64,000 bases of DNA from the NCBI GenBank assembly GCA_027490095.1, contig JAIXYT010000039.1, forward strand, positions 44,363 through 108,362, given 5' to 3'. Both the position numbers and the translations under genes were made by a program. The stretch is from Sphingomonadales bacterium. GTDB lineage: Bacteria > Pseudomonadota > Alphaproteobacteria > Sphingomonadales > Sphingomonadaceae. A model generated the notes under the pieces. That model did not search any database, was not told the origin of the DNA, and was given only the letters and a program-made list of their open reading frames with translations. Of this stretch, positions 48,922-58,390 are shown piece after piece; positions within the stretch are counted from its first letter, which is position 1; each line of letters opens with the position of its first letter.

Positions 48922-50721
48922 TCAGCCGCGGGTCGCGGCTTCGGCCACGATCAGCCGGGCCTCCGGCGCATGGCCCACGGCCACAAGCGCGCGGGCGATC
49001 CGGCGGATGTAATCGGGCGGCACTTCCGCCCAGCTGCCCTTCAGGCCGGTGGCGGCAATCAGCATCACCTCGCCCGTGCGGCGGGCGGCAACCGCACGAT
49101 CCAGCGCGCGGGTCCAGTCATTGTCGAGCGCTGCGATCTCGACACCGACGCCGCCCCTGCCGAGACCTTCAAGCCCTGCTGCCAGCAGCTGGGCGCGGTG
49201 GGCGGGAACGGACTTCGCCCAGGTGCCATAGAGCCCCGATGCCACCGGTACCCGGCTGGAGACAGGGGCAAGCAGGGCCCAGACGGCTGCGCGTGGCGCC
49301 TCTCCGGCATCGGCCATCGCGGGCCACCAGCGTTCCGCAACCGGCACCATGCCAGCCGCGAGAAGGCTGGCGATGATGTCGGCTGCCGCCTCGGCCCTTG
49401 CCGGTGCCGGGGCGATCCGCGACGCAGCACGCGCCGTCGCGATCTGCCAGCCATAGGCTGCACGGCTTGCCGCCGGCGCTTCGGACCAGAGGGCCCGCAT
49501 CGCTGCCACCCGCGCATCGGCATCGGCCGCGACATTGGCGGTGCGAAGCCTTCCGCCGGGGCTGTTCCCGGACGCATCCGTGTCGAGCGCGTCGGCTTCG
49601 GCGGCAAGCAGGCGGTTGAGCTCGTCGGTGCTGATGGCCCCTGTCGCTGCGACCACAGGGGCAAGGTCCGCCCGGCTTTCGAGCGACTGGCCCGGCAGCC
49701 GCACATACCAGCCCATGGCTGCCGGCGGCGCATCGGCCATCAGCTTCGCAGGGATCTCGAGGCCGGCGGCGCTGGCAAGGCCCAGCCGCCACGCCGTGAG
49801 CCCGCCCGTCGCTTCATCCCATTCGGGGTTCGCGCCGCGGCGGCTGCCGCCGGTCGCCGAAGCCACGCGTTCGGCAAGGCCGATGTCGAATGCGGCGATC
49901 TCCCTGCTGCGGCGCAGACGGTCGAACAGGAGCGAGGCGCCCACATCGTCGCCCAGGATCGACAGGCACATGGCATCGGCCAGCACCCAGGTCGGGCTTT
50001 CGGTGACGGCGCGGGCCAGCGGCGACAGCGGGCAGAGCGCCATCGGGTCGCCGGCCGCGACCGATGCCTGCGCAGCCGCGCCATAGAGGGGCGCGGTGTA
50101 GCGATCGATCGCGATGCGCGAGACGAGCCGATGGGCATCGGCGCCAGCGCCGAGGCGGAGCAGCGCATTGGCACGGGCTGCAACCCAGTCCGCCGGGTTC
50201 ACCGGGCCCGGCGAATCGGCGGCCGACAGGAGCGCGCGCTGCAGAAGGACCTGCCCCCAGCGGCTTGCGAGAGGGGCATCGATCCGGGCGAGCAGCGTTG
50301 CCAGAAAACGGGCGTCGGACCCGGCGAAGAGATCGACCCGGTAGCCGCCGTTTGCCTGCGTCAGCAGGCCGGCGCGCTCTGGCGCCACGGTGGGGCCTGC
50401 GAGCTCCGCGAGGGGGTCGGTCGGTTCGGGTTCGGGCACCTCGGGAAGCTCGGCCTCGGGCTGAGGAAATGCCGCGAACCCCGGCAACGGGGCGGGCGCC
50501 CCGAGGGGTGCAGTCGACGCTGCGCCTTCGACCGCGCCGACGGCAGGGGCCTCGGGCTCGGCAATATCGTCGGGCAGCAGCGACTTGGGGGCGCCCGAGG
50601 ATGGTGGCTCGGGTGCCGCCTGGGCGCCGAGCGGCACGACCGGCAGAAGGATAGCACCTGCTGCCGTGGCGGACCGAAGGAACCGGCGGAGACGGGCCGG
50701 GGCATTTGCGCGAGACGGCAT
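48922..50721 (-). CDS. Large secreted hypothetical protein
   Basis: 599 residues from the ATG at 50721. A twin-arginine-like/Sec signal region (RRFLRSATAAGAILLPVVPL) is followed by a Pro/Glu-rich linker (about residues 36-105), then an all-helical alanine-rich body of repeated short hairpins reminiscent of TPR-like solenoids (WAALL, RALVAVGHAPEARLIVAEAA). I recognise no family. It is divergent from aroK, with 48 bases between the starts. Probably periplasmic; role unknown. Confidence 0.75.
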   Translation of the reverse strand: MPSRANAPARLRRFLRSATAAGAILLPVVPLGAQAAPEPPSSGAPKSLLPDDIAEPEAPAVGAVEGAASTAPLGAPAPLPGFAAFPQPEAELPEVPEPEPTDPLAELAGPTVAPERAGLLTQANGGYRVDLFAGSDARFLATLLARIDAPLASRWGQVLLQRALLSAADSPGPVNPADWVAARANALLRLGAGADAHRLVSRIAIDRYTAPLYGAAAQASVAAGDPMALCPLSPLARAVTESPTWVLADAMCLSILGDDVGASLLFDRLRRSREIAAFDIGLAERVASATGGSRRGANPEWDEATGGLTAWRLGLASAAGLEIPAKLMADAPPAAMGWYVRLPGQSLESRADLAPVVAATGAISTDELNRLLAAEADALDTDASGNSPGGRLRTANVAADADARVAAMRALWSEAPAASRAAYGWQIATARAASRIAPAPARAEAAADIIASLLAAGMVPVAERWWPAMADAGEAPRAAVWALLAPVSSRVPVASGLYGTWAKSVPAHRAQLLAAGLEGLGRGGVGVEIAALDNDWTRALDRAVAARRTGEVMLIAATGLKGSWAEVPPDYIRRIARALVAVGHAPEARLIVAEAATRG

Positions 50722-50769
50722 GGCGACCCTATAGCGGTGCCTGTGAAGCCAGTGGAAGCCCCCTCTGCC

Positions 50770-51369
50770 ATGTTCGACCCGGCCGGCGAGGCTGTGCCTG
50801 CGCCGCTGCGTGCGGATTGGCGCCTGCGGCCGATCGTGCTGGTGGGGCTGATGGGCTCGGGCAAGACGACCGTGGGCAAGCGCCTGGCCGCGCGCCTGAA
50901 CTGGCCCTTCGTCGATGCCGATGCCGAAATCGAGGCCGCCGCGCAGATGCCGATCTCGGAGATCTTCGCCCGCTTCGGGGAGGCCCATTTCCGGGACGGC
51001 GAGCGGCGCGTGATCGCGCGCTTGATGGAAGGGGCGAACGGGAAGCCCGGGGCCAGGGTCATCGCAACGGGTGGCGGCGCGTTCGTCGACCCCGACACGC
51101 GGGCGCTGATCCTGGCCGAGGCGACGGCCATCTGGCTCGATGCCAGCCTCGACACGCTGGCCGCGCGCGTGTCGAAGCGCAACACCCGCCCGCTGCTGAT
51201 CGGCCGGGACCCGAAGGTCGTCCTTGCGGAGTTGATGGAAAAGCGTGCGCCCTGCTACAGGCAGGCACCGATCCACATCGTCTCGGCCAACGGCCCGCAC
51301 GAGGACACGGTGAACGCCATCCTCGACGCGCTGAAGCGCTGCGACAGCCCCCAAGTGCAGGTGTCATGA
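50770..51369 (+). CDS. aroK: Shikimate kinase
   Basis: 199-residue P-loop kinase of the shikimate pathway. GLMGSGKT lies at residues 26-33; DADAEIE, FRDGERRVI, ATGGGAFVD and the lid R in RNTRPLL are all present. I choose the ATG at 50770 (MFDPAGEA); an in-frame GTG at 50737 adds 11 residues and is possible. The stop overlaps the aroB start (ATGA), the usual coupled pair. Confidence 0.95.
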   Translation: MFDPAGEAVPAPLRADWRLRPIVLVGLMGSGKTTVGKRLAARLNWPFVDADAEIEAAAQMPISEIFARFGEAHFRDGERRVIARLMEGANGKPGARVIATGGGAFVDPDTRALILAEATAIWLDASLDTLAARVSKRNTRPLLIGRDPKVVLAELMEKRAPCYRQAPIHIVSANGPHEDTVNAILDALKRCDSPQVQVS

Positions 51370-52499
51370 CGAGTATCGATGTTTCCGTTTCCCTCGCCGA
51401 CCGCAGCTATGTCGTGTCGATCGGGCCCGGGGTGCTGGACGGGGCGAGTGGGCGGCTGACGGCGCTGACAAGGGCGCGGAAGGTGCCTGTGGTGACGGAC
51501 AGCGCGGTGGCCGGGCTGCATCTCGATCGCCTGCGCGCGGGCCTTGCCGGTTTCGAGTTGGTGCCGATCGTGGTGCCGGCCGGGGAAGGGGCGAAGAGCT
51601 TCGCGACCCTGGAGCAGGTGGTGGATCGCCTGCTGGCGCTGGAAGTGACCCGGCAGGACGTGGTGATCGCGCTGGGCGGTGGCGTGGTGGGCGACCTGAC
51701 GGGCTTTGCAGCGGCCATCGTGAAGCGCGGCATGAACTTCATCCAGGTGCCGACGACGCTGCTGGCGATGGTGGACAGCTCGGTCGGGGGCAAGACCGGG
51801 ATCAACACATCGGCCGGCAAGAACCTGGTGGGGGCGTTTCACCAGCCGCTTGCCGTGTGGGCGGATCTCGACTGCCTGACCACGCTGCCGCCGCGCGAAA
51901 TGAAGGCTGGCTATGCCGAGATCGTGAAATATGGCCTCATTTCGGACCCTGCCTTCTATGCCTGGTGCGAGGCCAATGCCGCGCGGCTGCTGGCGGGCGA
52001 GGCCGGGCCGCTGGCCCATGCGGTGGCGCAGAGCTGCCGGGCGAAGGCGGCGATCGTGGCAGCGGACGAGCGCGAGACGAACGACATCCGCGCCCTTCTG
52101 AACCTGGGCCACACCTTCGGCCATGCGCTGGAGGCCGAGACGGGCTTTTCGGACCGGCTTCTGCATGGCGAGGCCGTTGCCATCGGGATGGCGCAGGCGC
52201 TGCGCTTTTCGGCGCGACGCGGGCTGATGCCGGCGGCAGCGGCTGCACGGTTCACGCAGCACCTGGAAGGCGTGGGGATGATGGCCTGGCCGCGCGAGGC
52301 GGGAATCGCGCCCGATGCTGCGTCGCGCCTGGTGGCGCACATGCGGCAGGACAAGAAGCGCACCAGCGACGGCCTGCCCTTCATCCTGGCGCGGGGGCTG
52401 GGCGACAGCTTCGTCGCGAAAGACGTGCCTTTGGCCGACGTCCAGGCGTTCCTGGAAACCGATCTTCAGCATGTGCCATCGGAAAGGGCTGCTGCATGA
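51366..52499 (+). CDS. aroB: 3-dehydroquinate synthase
   Basis: 377-residue NAD- and zinc-dependent enzyme, second step of the shikimate pathway. Motifs are VIALGGGVVGDLTGFAAAIV, VPTTLLAMVDSSVGGKTGIN, MKAGYAEIVKYGLI, NLGHTFGHALE and LLHGEAVAIGM, giving the metal ligands E and two H. Coupled by ATGA overlaps on both sides, to aroK and msrB. Confidence 0.97.
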   Translation: MTSIDVSVSLADRSYVVSIGPGVLDGASGRLTALTRARKVPVVTDSAVAGLHLDRLRAGLAGFELVPIVVPAGEGAKSFATLEQVVDRLLALEVTRQDVVIALGGGVVGDLTGFAAAIVKRGMNFIQVPTTLLAMVDSSVGGKTGINTSAGKNLVGAFHQPLAVWADLDCLTTLPPREMKAGYAEIVKYGLISDPAFYAWCEANAARLLAGEAGPLAHAVAQSCRAKAAIVAADERETNDIRALLNLGHTFGHALEAETGFSDRLLHGEAVAIGMAQALRFSARRGLMPAAAAARFTQHLEGVGMMAWPREAGIAPDAASRLVAHMRQDKKRTSDGLPFILARGLGDSFVAKDVPLADVQAFLETDLQHVPSERAAA

Positions 52500-52891
52500 G
52501 CTTTCCCTTCGCGTTGAGCGACGCCGAGTGGCGCACCCGGCTGACGCCCGACCAGTATGCCGTGATGCGTGCGCATGGGACGGAGCGGCCGGGGAGTTGC
52601 GGGCTGCTGAGGGAGAAGCGATCCGGCACCTTCCATTGCGCCGGCTGTGACGCACCGCTGTTCGAGGGCGGCACCAAGTTCGAGAGCGGGACCGGCTGGC
52701 CGAGCTTCGATGCGCCGATCGACGGCGCGCTCGGCACCACGCGGGATACCAGCCACGGCATGGTGCGGGTGGAGGTGCATTGCGCCACCTGCGGCAGCCA
52801 CATGGGGCATGTGTTCCCCGACGGGCCGCCGCCGACGGGCTTGCGCTACTGCATCAATGGCATCGCGCTCAGGTTCGAGCCGGCAGTCTAG
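52496..52891 (+). CDS. msrB: Peptide-methionine (R)-S-oxide reductase
   Basis: 131-residue MsrB that repairs oxidised methionine in proteins. The structural zinc site is C48/C51 (CAGC) and C96/C99 (CATC); the catalytic cysteine is C119 in LRYCINGIALRF. GTGWPSF and SHMGHVFPDG complete the signature. No signal peptide, so cytoplasmic. Its stop codon shares the bases CTAG with the stop of the convergent tadA. Confidence 0.96.
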   Translation: MSFPFALSDAEWRTRLTPDQYAVMRAHGTERPGSCGLLREKRSGTFHCAGCDAPLFEGGTKFESGTGWPSFDAPIDGALGTTRDTSHGMVRVEVHCATCGSHMGHVFPDGPPPTGLRYCINGIALRFEPAV

Positions 52892-53337
52892 CGGCGCGCG
52901 GCGAAGAAGGCCTTCAGCAGCTCAGAGGCTTCGGCCTCGGCAATCCCGGAAATGATCTCCGGCACGTGGCGGGTGTGGGCGAAGACGCGGGGGCCATGCT
53001 CCACGCCGCCGCCCTTGGGATCAGAGGCGGCATAGACGAGCCTTGCGATCCGCGCCTCGGCGATGGCGGCTGCGCACATGGGGCAGGGCTCCAGCGTGAC
53101 GGTCAGCGTGCAGCCGATGAGGCGCTCGCTGCCGAGCGTGCGGGCGGCTTCGCGCAGCACCAGCATCTCGGCATGCGCCGTCGGGTCGGGCAGGCTTCGC
53201 GTCAGGTTGTGCGCTTCGGCAAGCAGGGCGCCGTCGAGCGCGGTCAGGACGGCGCCAACCGGAACCTCGCCGGCGGCCGCAGCCGCGCGCGCAAGGTCAA
53301 GCGCGCGGGCCATCTGCGGGTTCGGCGGGAACGGCAT
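52888..53337 (-). CDS. tadA: tRNA-specific adenosine deaminase
   Basis: 149-residue zinc deaminase that converts A34 to inosine in tRNA-Arg(ACG). The catalytic site is HAE at 55-57 and PCPMC at 84-88. GAVLTALDGALLAEAHN and ASDPKGGGVEHG are also typical. Both this gene and msrB end in TAG within the same palindromic CTAG (52888-52891). Confidence 0.95.
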   Translation of the reverse strand: MPFPPNPQMARALDLARAAAAAGEVPVGAVLTALDGALLAEAHNLTRSLPDPTAHAEMLVLREAARTLGSERLIGCTLTVTLEPCPMCAAAIAEARIARLVYAASDPKGGGVEHGPRVFAHTRHVPEIISGIAEAEASELLKAFFAARR

Positions 53338-53379
53338 GGGAGCATGCCTTGCCACGCCGGGGCGCATAGGGAAATGGTG

Positions 53380-54045
53380 TCAGGCCGCGAGCGGCCGTCT
53401 CCGCGCGGCCATTCCTACCAGCCCGAAGCCGGCCAGCATGAAGGCCCAGGTGCCCGGTTCCGGCACCGCAGTGGTCATCCATGTGCGCAATGGCCTGTCG
53501 ACACCGCGGGCCCCCCAGGTGACGCCCTGGTCGATCGAACCGAAAGCGCGACCGCCGGCATAGGCCGGGGCGGAGATTTCGACGCCACCCGAGGTTATCT
53601 CGCCGATCGTCCAGCCGAACTGGCCGAAACTGCCCGTCTGGGTGGACGACAGGATCACCGAGTAGAGGCTGCCCGCCTGCAGCTGCAGACCATAGCTGCT
53701 GAGGTCGACGCTGAAAAACCCGCCCAATGTCGTCGGCACGTCCGCTGCCGGCACATCAAAGGTCAGCAGCTCGACATAATTGCCGGCAATGGCCTCGCCG
53801 CTGCCGAAGCGGAACCGCAGGTCGTCCGATTGGGTACGACGGATCTGAAGATCGATCCGGTCGAGCGTGCCCGACACGCCCGGCGTGAAGCTCTGCGAAA
53901 TCCACGTTGCGCGACCAAAGGCGGAATAGTTCCAGCTGCTCGAGTCAGCCTTCGTATACAGTGTGTCGACGTCGATCGACGAAGCCTGAACCGGCATCGC
54001 CAGCACGGCGATCGCGGCAGCTGCAGGCGCAAACGGAATTCGCAT
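53380..54045 (-). CDS. PEPxxWA-CTERM sorting domain protein
   Basis: 221-residue exported protein. It has a signal peptide (MRIPFAPAAAAIAVLAMPVQ) and a beta-rich body. The C-terminal sorting signal starts at about residue 194: VPEPGTWAFMLAGFGLVGMA, then RRR. This variant is typical of sphingomonads and is processed by an exosortase encoded elsewhere. The ATG at 54045 has a strong gaggggac site upstream. The body has no recognised domain; cell-surface or matrix location is inferred. Confidence 0.9.
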   Translation of the reverse strand: MRIPFAPAAAAIAVLAMPVQASSIDVDTLYTKADSSSWNYSAFGRATWISQSFTPGVSGTLDRIDLQIRRTQSDDLRFRFGSGEAIAGNYVELLTFDVPAADVPTTLGGFFSVDLSSYGLQLQAGSLYSVILSSTQTGSFGQFGWTIGEITSGGVEISAPAYAGGRAFGSIDQGVTWGARGVDRPLRTWMTTAVPEPGTWAFMLAGFGLVGMAARRRPLAA

Positions 54046-54079
54046 GACCAAGTCCCCTCAACTATTGCCCTTGCGAATG

Positions 54080-54107
54080 ACAATAGCAGCAACATTAGGG
54101 GCAGCAA
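54080..54107 (-). promoter_or_regulatory. Candidate promoter of the PEP-CTERM gene
   Basis: On the reverse strand, TTGCTG (54107-54102) and TATTGT (54085-54080) with a 16-base spacer, in an unusually AT-rich stretch. Just downstream, ctattg/caatag form an inverted repeat (54063-54085 region) that could be an operator. Confidence 0.4.
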
Positions 54108-54122
54108 TGGCTAAGTTGGTTA

Positions 54123-54145
54123 CCGCCCGTTAGGTTTCAGGGCGG
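54123..54145 (-). terminator. Possible hairpin after typA
   Basis: ccgccc (54123-54128) pairs with gggcgg (54140-54145) 20 bases beyond the typA stop; no clear T-run. Confidence 0.35.
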
Positions 54146-54164
54146 CGACCGGTGGTTTCGATCG

Positions 54165-56003
54165 TCAGCCGGCGGCCTTCAGCGAGCGGCTGTGGCGCTT
54201 CCTCTCGTGCGGGTCGAGGTAGAGCTTGCGGATGCGGATCGAGCGCGGGGTCACCTCGACCAGCTCGTCCTCGTCGATGTAGGCGATGGCCTGTTCCAGC
54301 GTGAGGCGCTTGGGCGGGGAAAGCCGCAGCGCATCGTCCTTGCCGCTGGCGCGGAAGTTGGTGAGCTGCTTCGACTTCAGCGGGTTGACCTCGAGGTCGT
54401 CGCTCTTCGCATTCTCGCCGACGACCATGCCGGCGTAGATGGGCTCGCCCGGAACCACCATCAGCTCGCCGCGCTCTTCCAGGTAGCCCAGCGCATAGCC
54501 GACAGCCTCTCCGGTTTCGGTGGAGATCAGCACGCCGTTCTGGCGGCCCGCGATCGGGCCCTTCCAGGGGCCGTATGCCGAGAAGATGCGGTTCATGATG
54601 CCCGTCCCGCGTGTATCCGACAGGAATTCGCCATGGTAGCCGATGAGGCCGCGCGAGGGGGCACTGAAGGTCAGGCGCACCTTGCCGCCGCCCGAAGGCC
54701 GCATGTCGGTCATCTCGGCCTTGCGCATCGCCATCTTCTCGACGACGGTTCCCGACCACTGCTCGTCCACGTCGATGACGACGGTTTCATAGGGCTCGGT
54801 GCGGTTGCCCTGCTCGTCCTTGCGGAAGATCACGCGCGGGCGGCCGATGGAGAGCTCGAAGCCCTCGCGGCGCATCGTTTCGATGAGGACGCCCAGTTGA
54901 AGTTCGCCGCGGCCGGCGACGTCGAACGAATCCTTGTCCTCGCTCTCGGTCACCTGGATCGCCACATTGCCTTCGGCCTCGCGCATCAGCCGGTCGCGGA
55001 TCATCCGGCTGGTGACCTTCGAGCCTTCCTTGCCGGCGAACGGGCTGTCGTTCACCGAGAAGCGCATCGACAGCGTCGGCGGGTCGATGGGCTGCGAGGG
55101 CAGCGCCTCGGTGACCGACGGGTCGGCGATGGTGTTGGCAACGGTTGCAACGGTAAGCCCAGCGATCGAGATGATGTCGCCGGCCTGGGCTTCCTCGACC
55201 GGCACGCGCTCGAGGCCGCGGAAGGCGAGGATCTTGGTTGCCCTGCCCTCTTCCACCGTCTTGCCGTCGCGGTCGATGGCGCGGATCGGCATGTTCAGCT
55301 TGAGGGTGCCTTGCGCGATCAGGCCGGTGAGGATGCGGCCGACGAACTGGTCGCGGTCGAGCAGGGTCACGAGGAAAGCGAAGGGGGCGTTGGGGTCGGC
55401 CTTGGGCGCGCGGACATGGCTGACGATGGTTTCGAACAGCGGCGCAAGCGTGCCCTCGCGGACGTCGGCGTCCAGCCCGCAATAGCCGTTGCGGCCGCTC
55501 GCGAAGAGGACCGGGAAATCGAGCTGTTCGTCGTTGGCGCCGAGTGCCACGAACAGGTCGAACACTTCGTCGAGCACTTCCTGCGGGCGGCCATCCGGAC
55601 GGTCGATCTTGTTGACGACGACGATGGGCCTGAGGCCCAGCGCCAGCGCCTTCGAGGTCACGAACTTGGTCTGCGGCATGGCGCCTTCGGCGGCGTCCAC
55701 CAGCAGGATCACGCCGTCCACCATCGAGAGGATGCGCTCCACCTCGCCGCCGAAGTCGGCGTGGCCCGGCGTGTCGACGATGTTGATGCGGGTGTGCGTG
55801 CCATCGGGACCGACCCATTCGACCGAGGTGCATTTGGCGAGGATGGTGATGCCGCGCTCGCGCTCGAGGTCGTTCGAATCCATGGCGCGTTCGGCGACGC
55901 GCTGGTTGTCGCGGAAGGTGCCGGACTGGCGGAAGAGCTGGTCGACGAGGGTGGTCTTGCCATGGTCGACGTGGGCGATGATCGCCACATTGCGAAGCTG
56001 CAT
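54165..56003 (-). CDS. typA: Translational GTPase TypA/BipA
   Basis: 612-residue ribosome-binding GTPase. G1 AHVDHGKTT lies at residues 10-18, followed by [16 protein letters not shown] (G3) and [10 protein letters not shown] (G4). EF-G-like domains and the BipA C-terminal domain follow ([31 protein letters not shown] ending). It acts in 50S assembly and stress adaptation. The 237-base gap upstream separates it from the divergent rodZ-like gene. Confidence 0.97.
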   Translation of the reverse strand: MQLRNVAIIAHVDHGKTTLVDQLFRQSGTFRDNQRVAERAMDSNDLERERGITILAKCTSVEWVGPDGTHTRINIVDTPGHADFGGEVERILSMVDGVILLVDAAEGAMPQTKFVTSKALALGLRPIVVVNKIDRPDGRPQEVLDEVFDLFVALGANDEQLDFPVLFASGRNGYCGLDADVREGTLAPLFETIVSHVRAPKADPNAPFAFLVTLLDRDQFVGRILTGLIAQGTLKLNMPIRAIDRDGKTVEEGRATKILAFRGLERVPVEEAQAGDIISIAGLTVATVANTIADPSVTEALPSQPIDPPTLSMRFSVNDSPFAGKEGSKVTSRMIRDRLMREAEGNVAIQVTESEDKDSFDVAGRGELQLGVLIETMRREGFELSIGRPRVIFRKDEQGNRTEPYETVVIDVDEQWSGTVVEKMAMRKAEMTDMRPSGGGKVRLTFSAPSRGLIGYHGEFLSDTRGTGIMNRIFSAYGPWKGPIAGRQNGVLISTETGEAVGYALGYLEERGELMVVPGEPIYAGMVVGENAKSDDLEVNPLKSKQLTNFRASGKDDALRLSPPKRLTLEQAIAYIDEDELVEVTPRSIRIRKLYLDPHERKRHSRSLKAAG

Positions 56004-56136
56004 CTGGATTTCCGTCTGGGAGGGGGAGCGGGCGGGCCTTACAGCAAACGCTGCGCTGCAACAAGCCGCGTGCGGAATTGCCCGGGGACTGCGCGAAATC
56101 GGGGCCGGTCCGGCCCTGTCCCGGGATGGGCTGCGG

Positions 56137-56166
56137 TTGACTTTGCCGCTGGGCGGGGCCTATCCC
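56137..56166 (+). promoter_or_regulatory. Candidate promoter of rodZ-ybgF-tilS
   Basis: TTGACT (56137-56142) and TATCCC (56161-56166), 18 bases apart, about 75 bases before the rodZ-like start. Confidence 0.4.
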
Positions 56167-56240
56167 TTCAGGCGGGATCGAACATGGGCAGTGGTTGCTG
56201 CCAAACGGCTCAACTGCTGCGGAAATCAAGGCCTCGCGCC

Positions 56241-57200
56241 ATGGCCTCAAAGGGACTTTCAGTGGACGACGCGAACGGCGTGCCGCAAGACGAGACGCAG
56301 CCCCCCAACGGCGGGCGCAAGCGTGGTGCGGCAGCGGCGCAGGCGGCTCAGGTGCCGGCGCAGCCACGGTCGATCGGCGAGGCGCTTCGCCAGGCCCGCG
56401 AGGCAGCCGGATTGACGCTGGCCGAAGTCGCGGAACGGACGAAGGTTAGGCCCGGGATTCTCGCCGAGATCGAGGCGGACGACCATGACCGCCTGCCGGC
56501 CCTCACCTATTCGCTGGGGTTCGTGAAGGCCTATGCCCGGACTGTCGGCATGGACCCGACGGTTGCGGCCGAACGCTACCGGCAGGAGAGCCAGAAAGGC
56601 GATCCGGTGCCCACGATGGTCGACCTGCAGCCGCTGGAGGCCAAGCGTCTTCCGTCGCGCGGGTTGGTTGCAGGCACCATTGCAGTGCTGGCCCTGCTGG
56701 TTGCCGGCTTCTGGGCCTGGGGCGCAGGGTGGCTGACGGGCGCTCCGCCGGCCGAGCCACAGGTGGCAGCTGCGGAAACGGTTCCTGCCGAGCCGGAGCT
56801 GGAGGAGGCTTCCGGGGCACCGGCTGCGGCGCCTCCGGCTGCGGATCCGGCCGCGCCCGTGACGATCACGGCGCGTGAGGAGGTCTGGCTGCGGATCTCC
56901 GACGGGACCGAGACCTTCTTCATGGGCACCATGACGCCGGGGCAAAGCATGAACCTGCCGCCCGGGCGCGCCTGGCAGCTGCGCACGGGACGTGCCGGCG
57001 CGCTGGAGGTGAAGGTGGGCGGCACGGCGGTTCCGCCACTCGGCGGACCCGCCGAGCAGGTGCGGAACCTGTCGCTGGCGCCGGCCGACCTGCTGGCGCG
57101 GCAGTCCGCCTCGGGCCTGCCGGCGACTGTTCCGGGCCTCGCGGAAGCAGCTCCGCAACCCGTTCAGCCCACCATGGCGCCTGCTGCGCCCACGCCGTGA
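56241..57200 (+). CDS. RodZ-like helix-turn-helix membrane protein
   Basis: 319 residues. A cytoplasmic helix-turn-helix of the HTH_25 type ([40 protein letters not shown]) at about 43-105, one membrane span ([20 protein letters not shown]) near 145, a Pro/Ala/Glu linker and a C-terminal DUF4115 domain ([20 protein letters not shown]). This is the RodZ layout, linking MreB to the wall machinery. It starts at ATG 56241. Confidence 0.88.
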   Translation: MASKGLSVDDANGVPQDETQPPNGGRKRGAAAAQAAQVPAQPRSIGEALRQAREAAGLTLAEVAERTKVRPGILAEIEADDHDRLPALTYSLGFVKAYARTVGMDPTVAAERYRQESQKGDPVPTMVDLQPLEAKRLPSRGLVAGTIAVLALLVAGFWAWGAGWLTGAPPAEPQVAAAETVPAEPELEEASGAPAAAPPAADPAAPVTITAREEVWLRISDGTETFFMGTMTPGQSMNLPPGRAWQLRTGRAGALEVKVGGTAVPPLGGPAEQVRNLSLAPADLLARQSASGLPATVPGLAEAAPQPVQPTMAPAAPTP

Positions 57201-57332
57201 TGCGGCACGGCGCAGGCACTCTGGGAGGCAGGTTCACGCTGGGGCAAGGGCAGATCGGTTTCACGTCCGGTCGAGCAGCCGGCTGAGCCCGGCGCAGACG
57301 ACACGCAAGACAGACACACGGGACGGTTGGGA

Positions 57333-58367
57333 ATGACGATGGTTCGGGCGCACCTCTGGCACAGTGTCGCCAGCACCGGCCTTGCCGGACTTCTGGCGGC
57401 GGGGCTCGCCACGCCGGCCAGGCCGCAGGCCGTTCCCGCCAGCCAGCAGCAGGTCGGGCAGATCGACAAGCGGGTGACCGTGCTGGAAAGCCAGATGCGC
57501 GCGGTGCAGCGACAGGTCTTTCCGGGCGGCGACAAGCGATTCTTTGCGCCCGAGGTGACTGCCGAAACGCCGGTGGTGGCGCCGGCGCCGGGTTCGCCGG
57601 CAACATCGCCGCTGGTCGATCTCACCCAGCGGGTAACGGCGCTGGAGACACAGCAACGCGCGCTTACGGGCCAAGTGGAAGAGTTGCAGTTCAAGCTGCG
57701 GCAGATGGAATCCGCGATGCAGAAGCTGGAGGCGGGAACAGTCGCCCGCTTCGAGGCCCTGGAGGGCAAGCCCGGCGAGGCTGCCGCGCCGCCGACAGCG
57801 CCGGTGAAGACGCCCGCGGGTGCCCCGCCGGCACCGGCGGTGGTTTCGCCCCCCGCTGCCGCGAAGCCCGGGCCAGGGGCCGGCGCAAAGCCCGCGCCCG
57901 GTGCGGCTGCCGCCAATGCCCCTGCCCAGCCGGGCCCGGCCCCGGCGGCCGCCGAGCCTGCCGCCGATCCGCTGACCGCCCAGTATGAAGCGGGCTATGC
58001 GCTCTACCAGAAAGGCGATTATGCGGGTGCCGAGCGGGCGCTCAAGGCATTTGCCCAGGCCAATCCGACCCATCCCCGCGCATCCAATGCGTCGTTCTGG
58101 GCCGGCCGCGCGCTGATGCAGCAGCAGCAGTATGGCGAGGCTGCGCGGGTCTTCTATGGCGGCTATCAGGCCAATCCCAAGGGTCAGCGCGCGCACAACA
58201 GCCTGTTGTGGCTGGCGAAAGCCCTGCTGGAAACCAATGGCCCCAAGGCGCAGAAGGCGGCGTGCGACACGCTTGACCAGCTGGGCAAGGCTTTCCCGGA
58301 CCGAATGACGGGTCAGTTTGCCGCCGATGCGGCCGCGACGCGGGCGCAGGCCAAGTGCGGGGCCTGA
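57333..58367 (+). CDS. ybgF: Tol-Pal system protein YbgF/CpoB
   Basis: 344-residue periplasmic protein with a signal sequence (LWHSVASTGLAGLLAAGLAT). An N-terminal coiled coil (QVGQIDKRVTVLESQMRAVQ; VTALETQQRALTGQVEELQF), an alanine/proline linker (residues 148-208) and C-terminal TPRs (YEAGYALYQKGDYAGAERAL; NASFWAGRALMQQQQYGEAA) follow in order. It coordinates wall synthesis with outer-membrane constriction. The tol-pal genes themselves are not in the window. ATG 57333 is chosen over TTG 57327. Confidence 0.92.
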   Translation: MTMVRAHLWHSVASTGLAGLLAAGLATPARPQAVPASQQQVGQIDKRVTVLESQMRAVQRQVFPGGDKRFFAPEVTAETPVVAPAPGSPATSPLVDLTQRVTALETQQRALTGQVEELQFKLRQMESAMQKLEAGTVARFEALEGKPGEAAAPPTAPVKTPAGAPPAPAVVSPPAAAKPGPGAGAKPAPGAAAANAPAQPGPAPAAAEPAADPLTAQYEAGYALYQKGDYAGAERALKAFAQANPTHPRASNASFWAGRALMQQQQYGEAARVFYGGYQANPKGQRAHNSLLWLAKALLETNGPKAQKAACDTLDQLGKAFPDRMTGQFAADAAATRAQAKCGA

Positions 58368-58390
58368 CCGACCTTCGGGCGCTCTGACCC

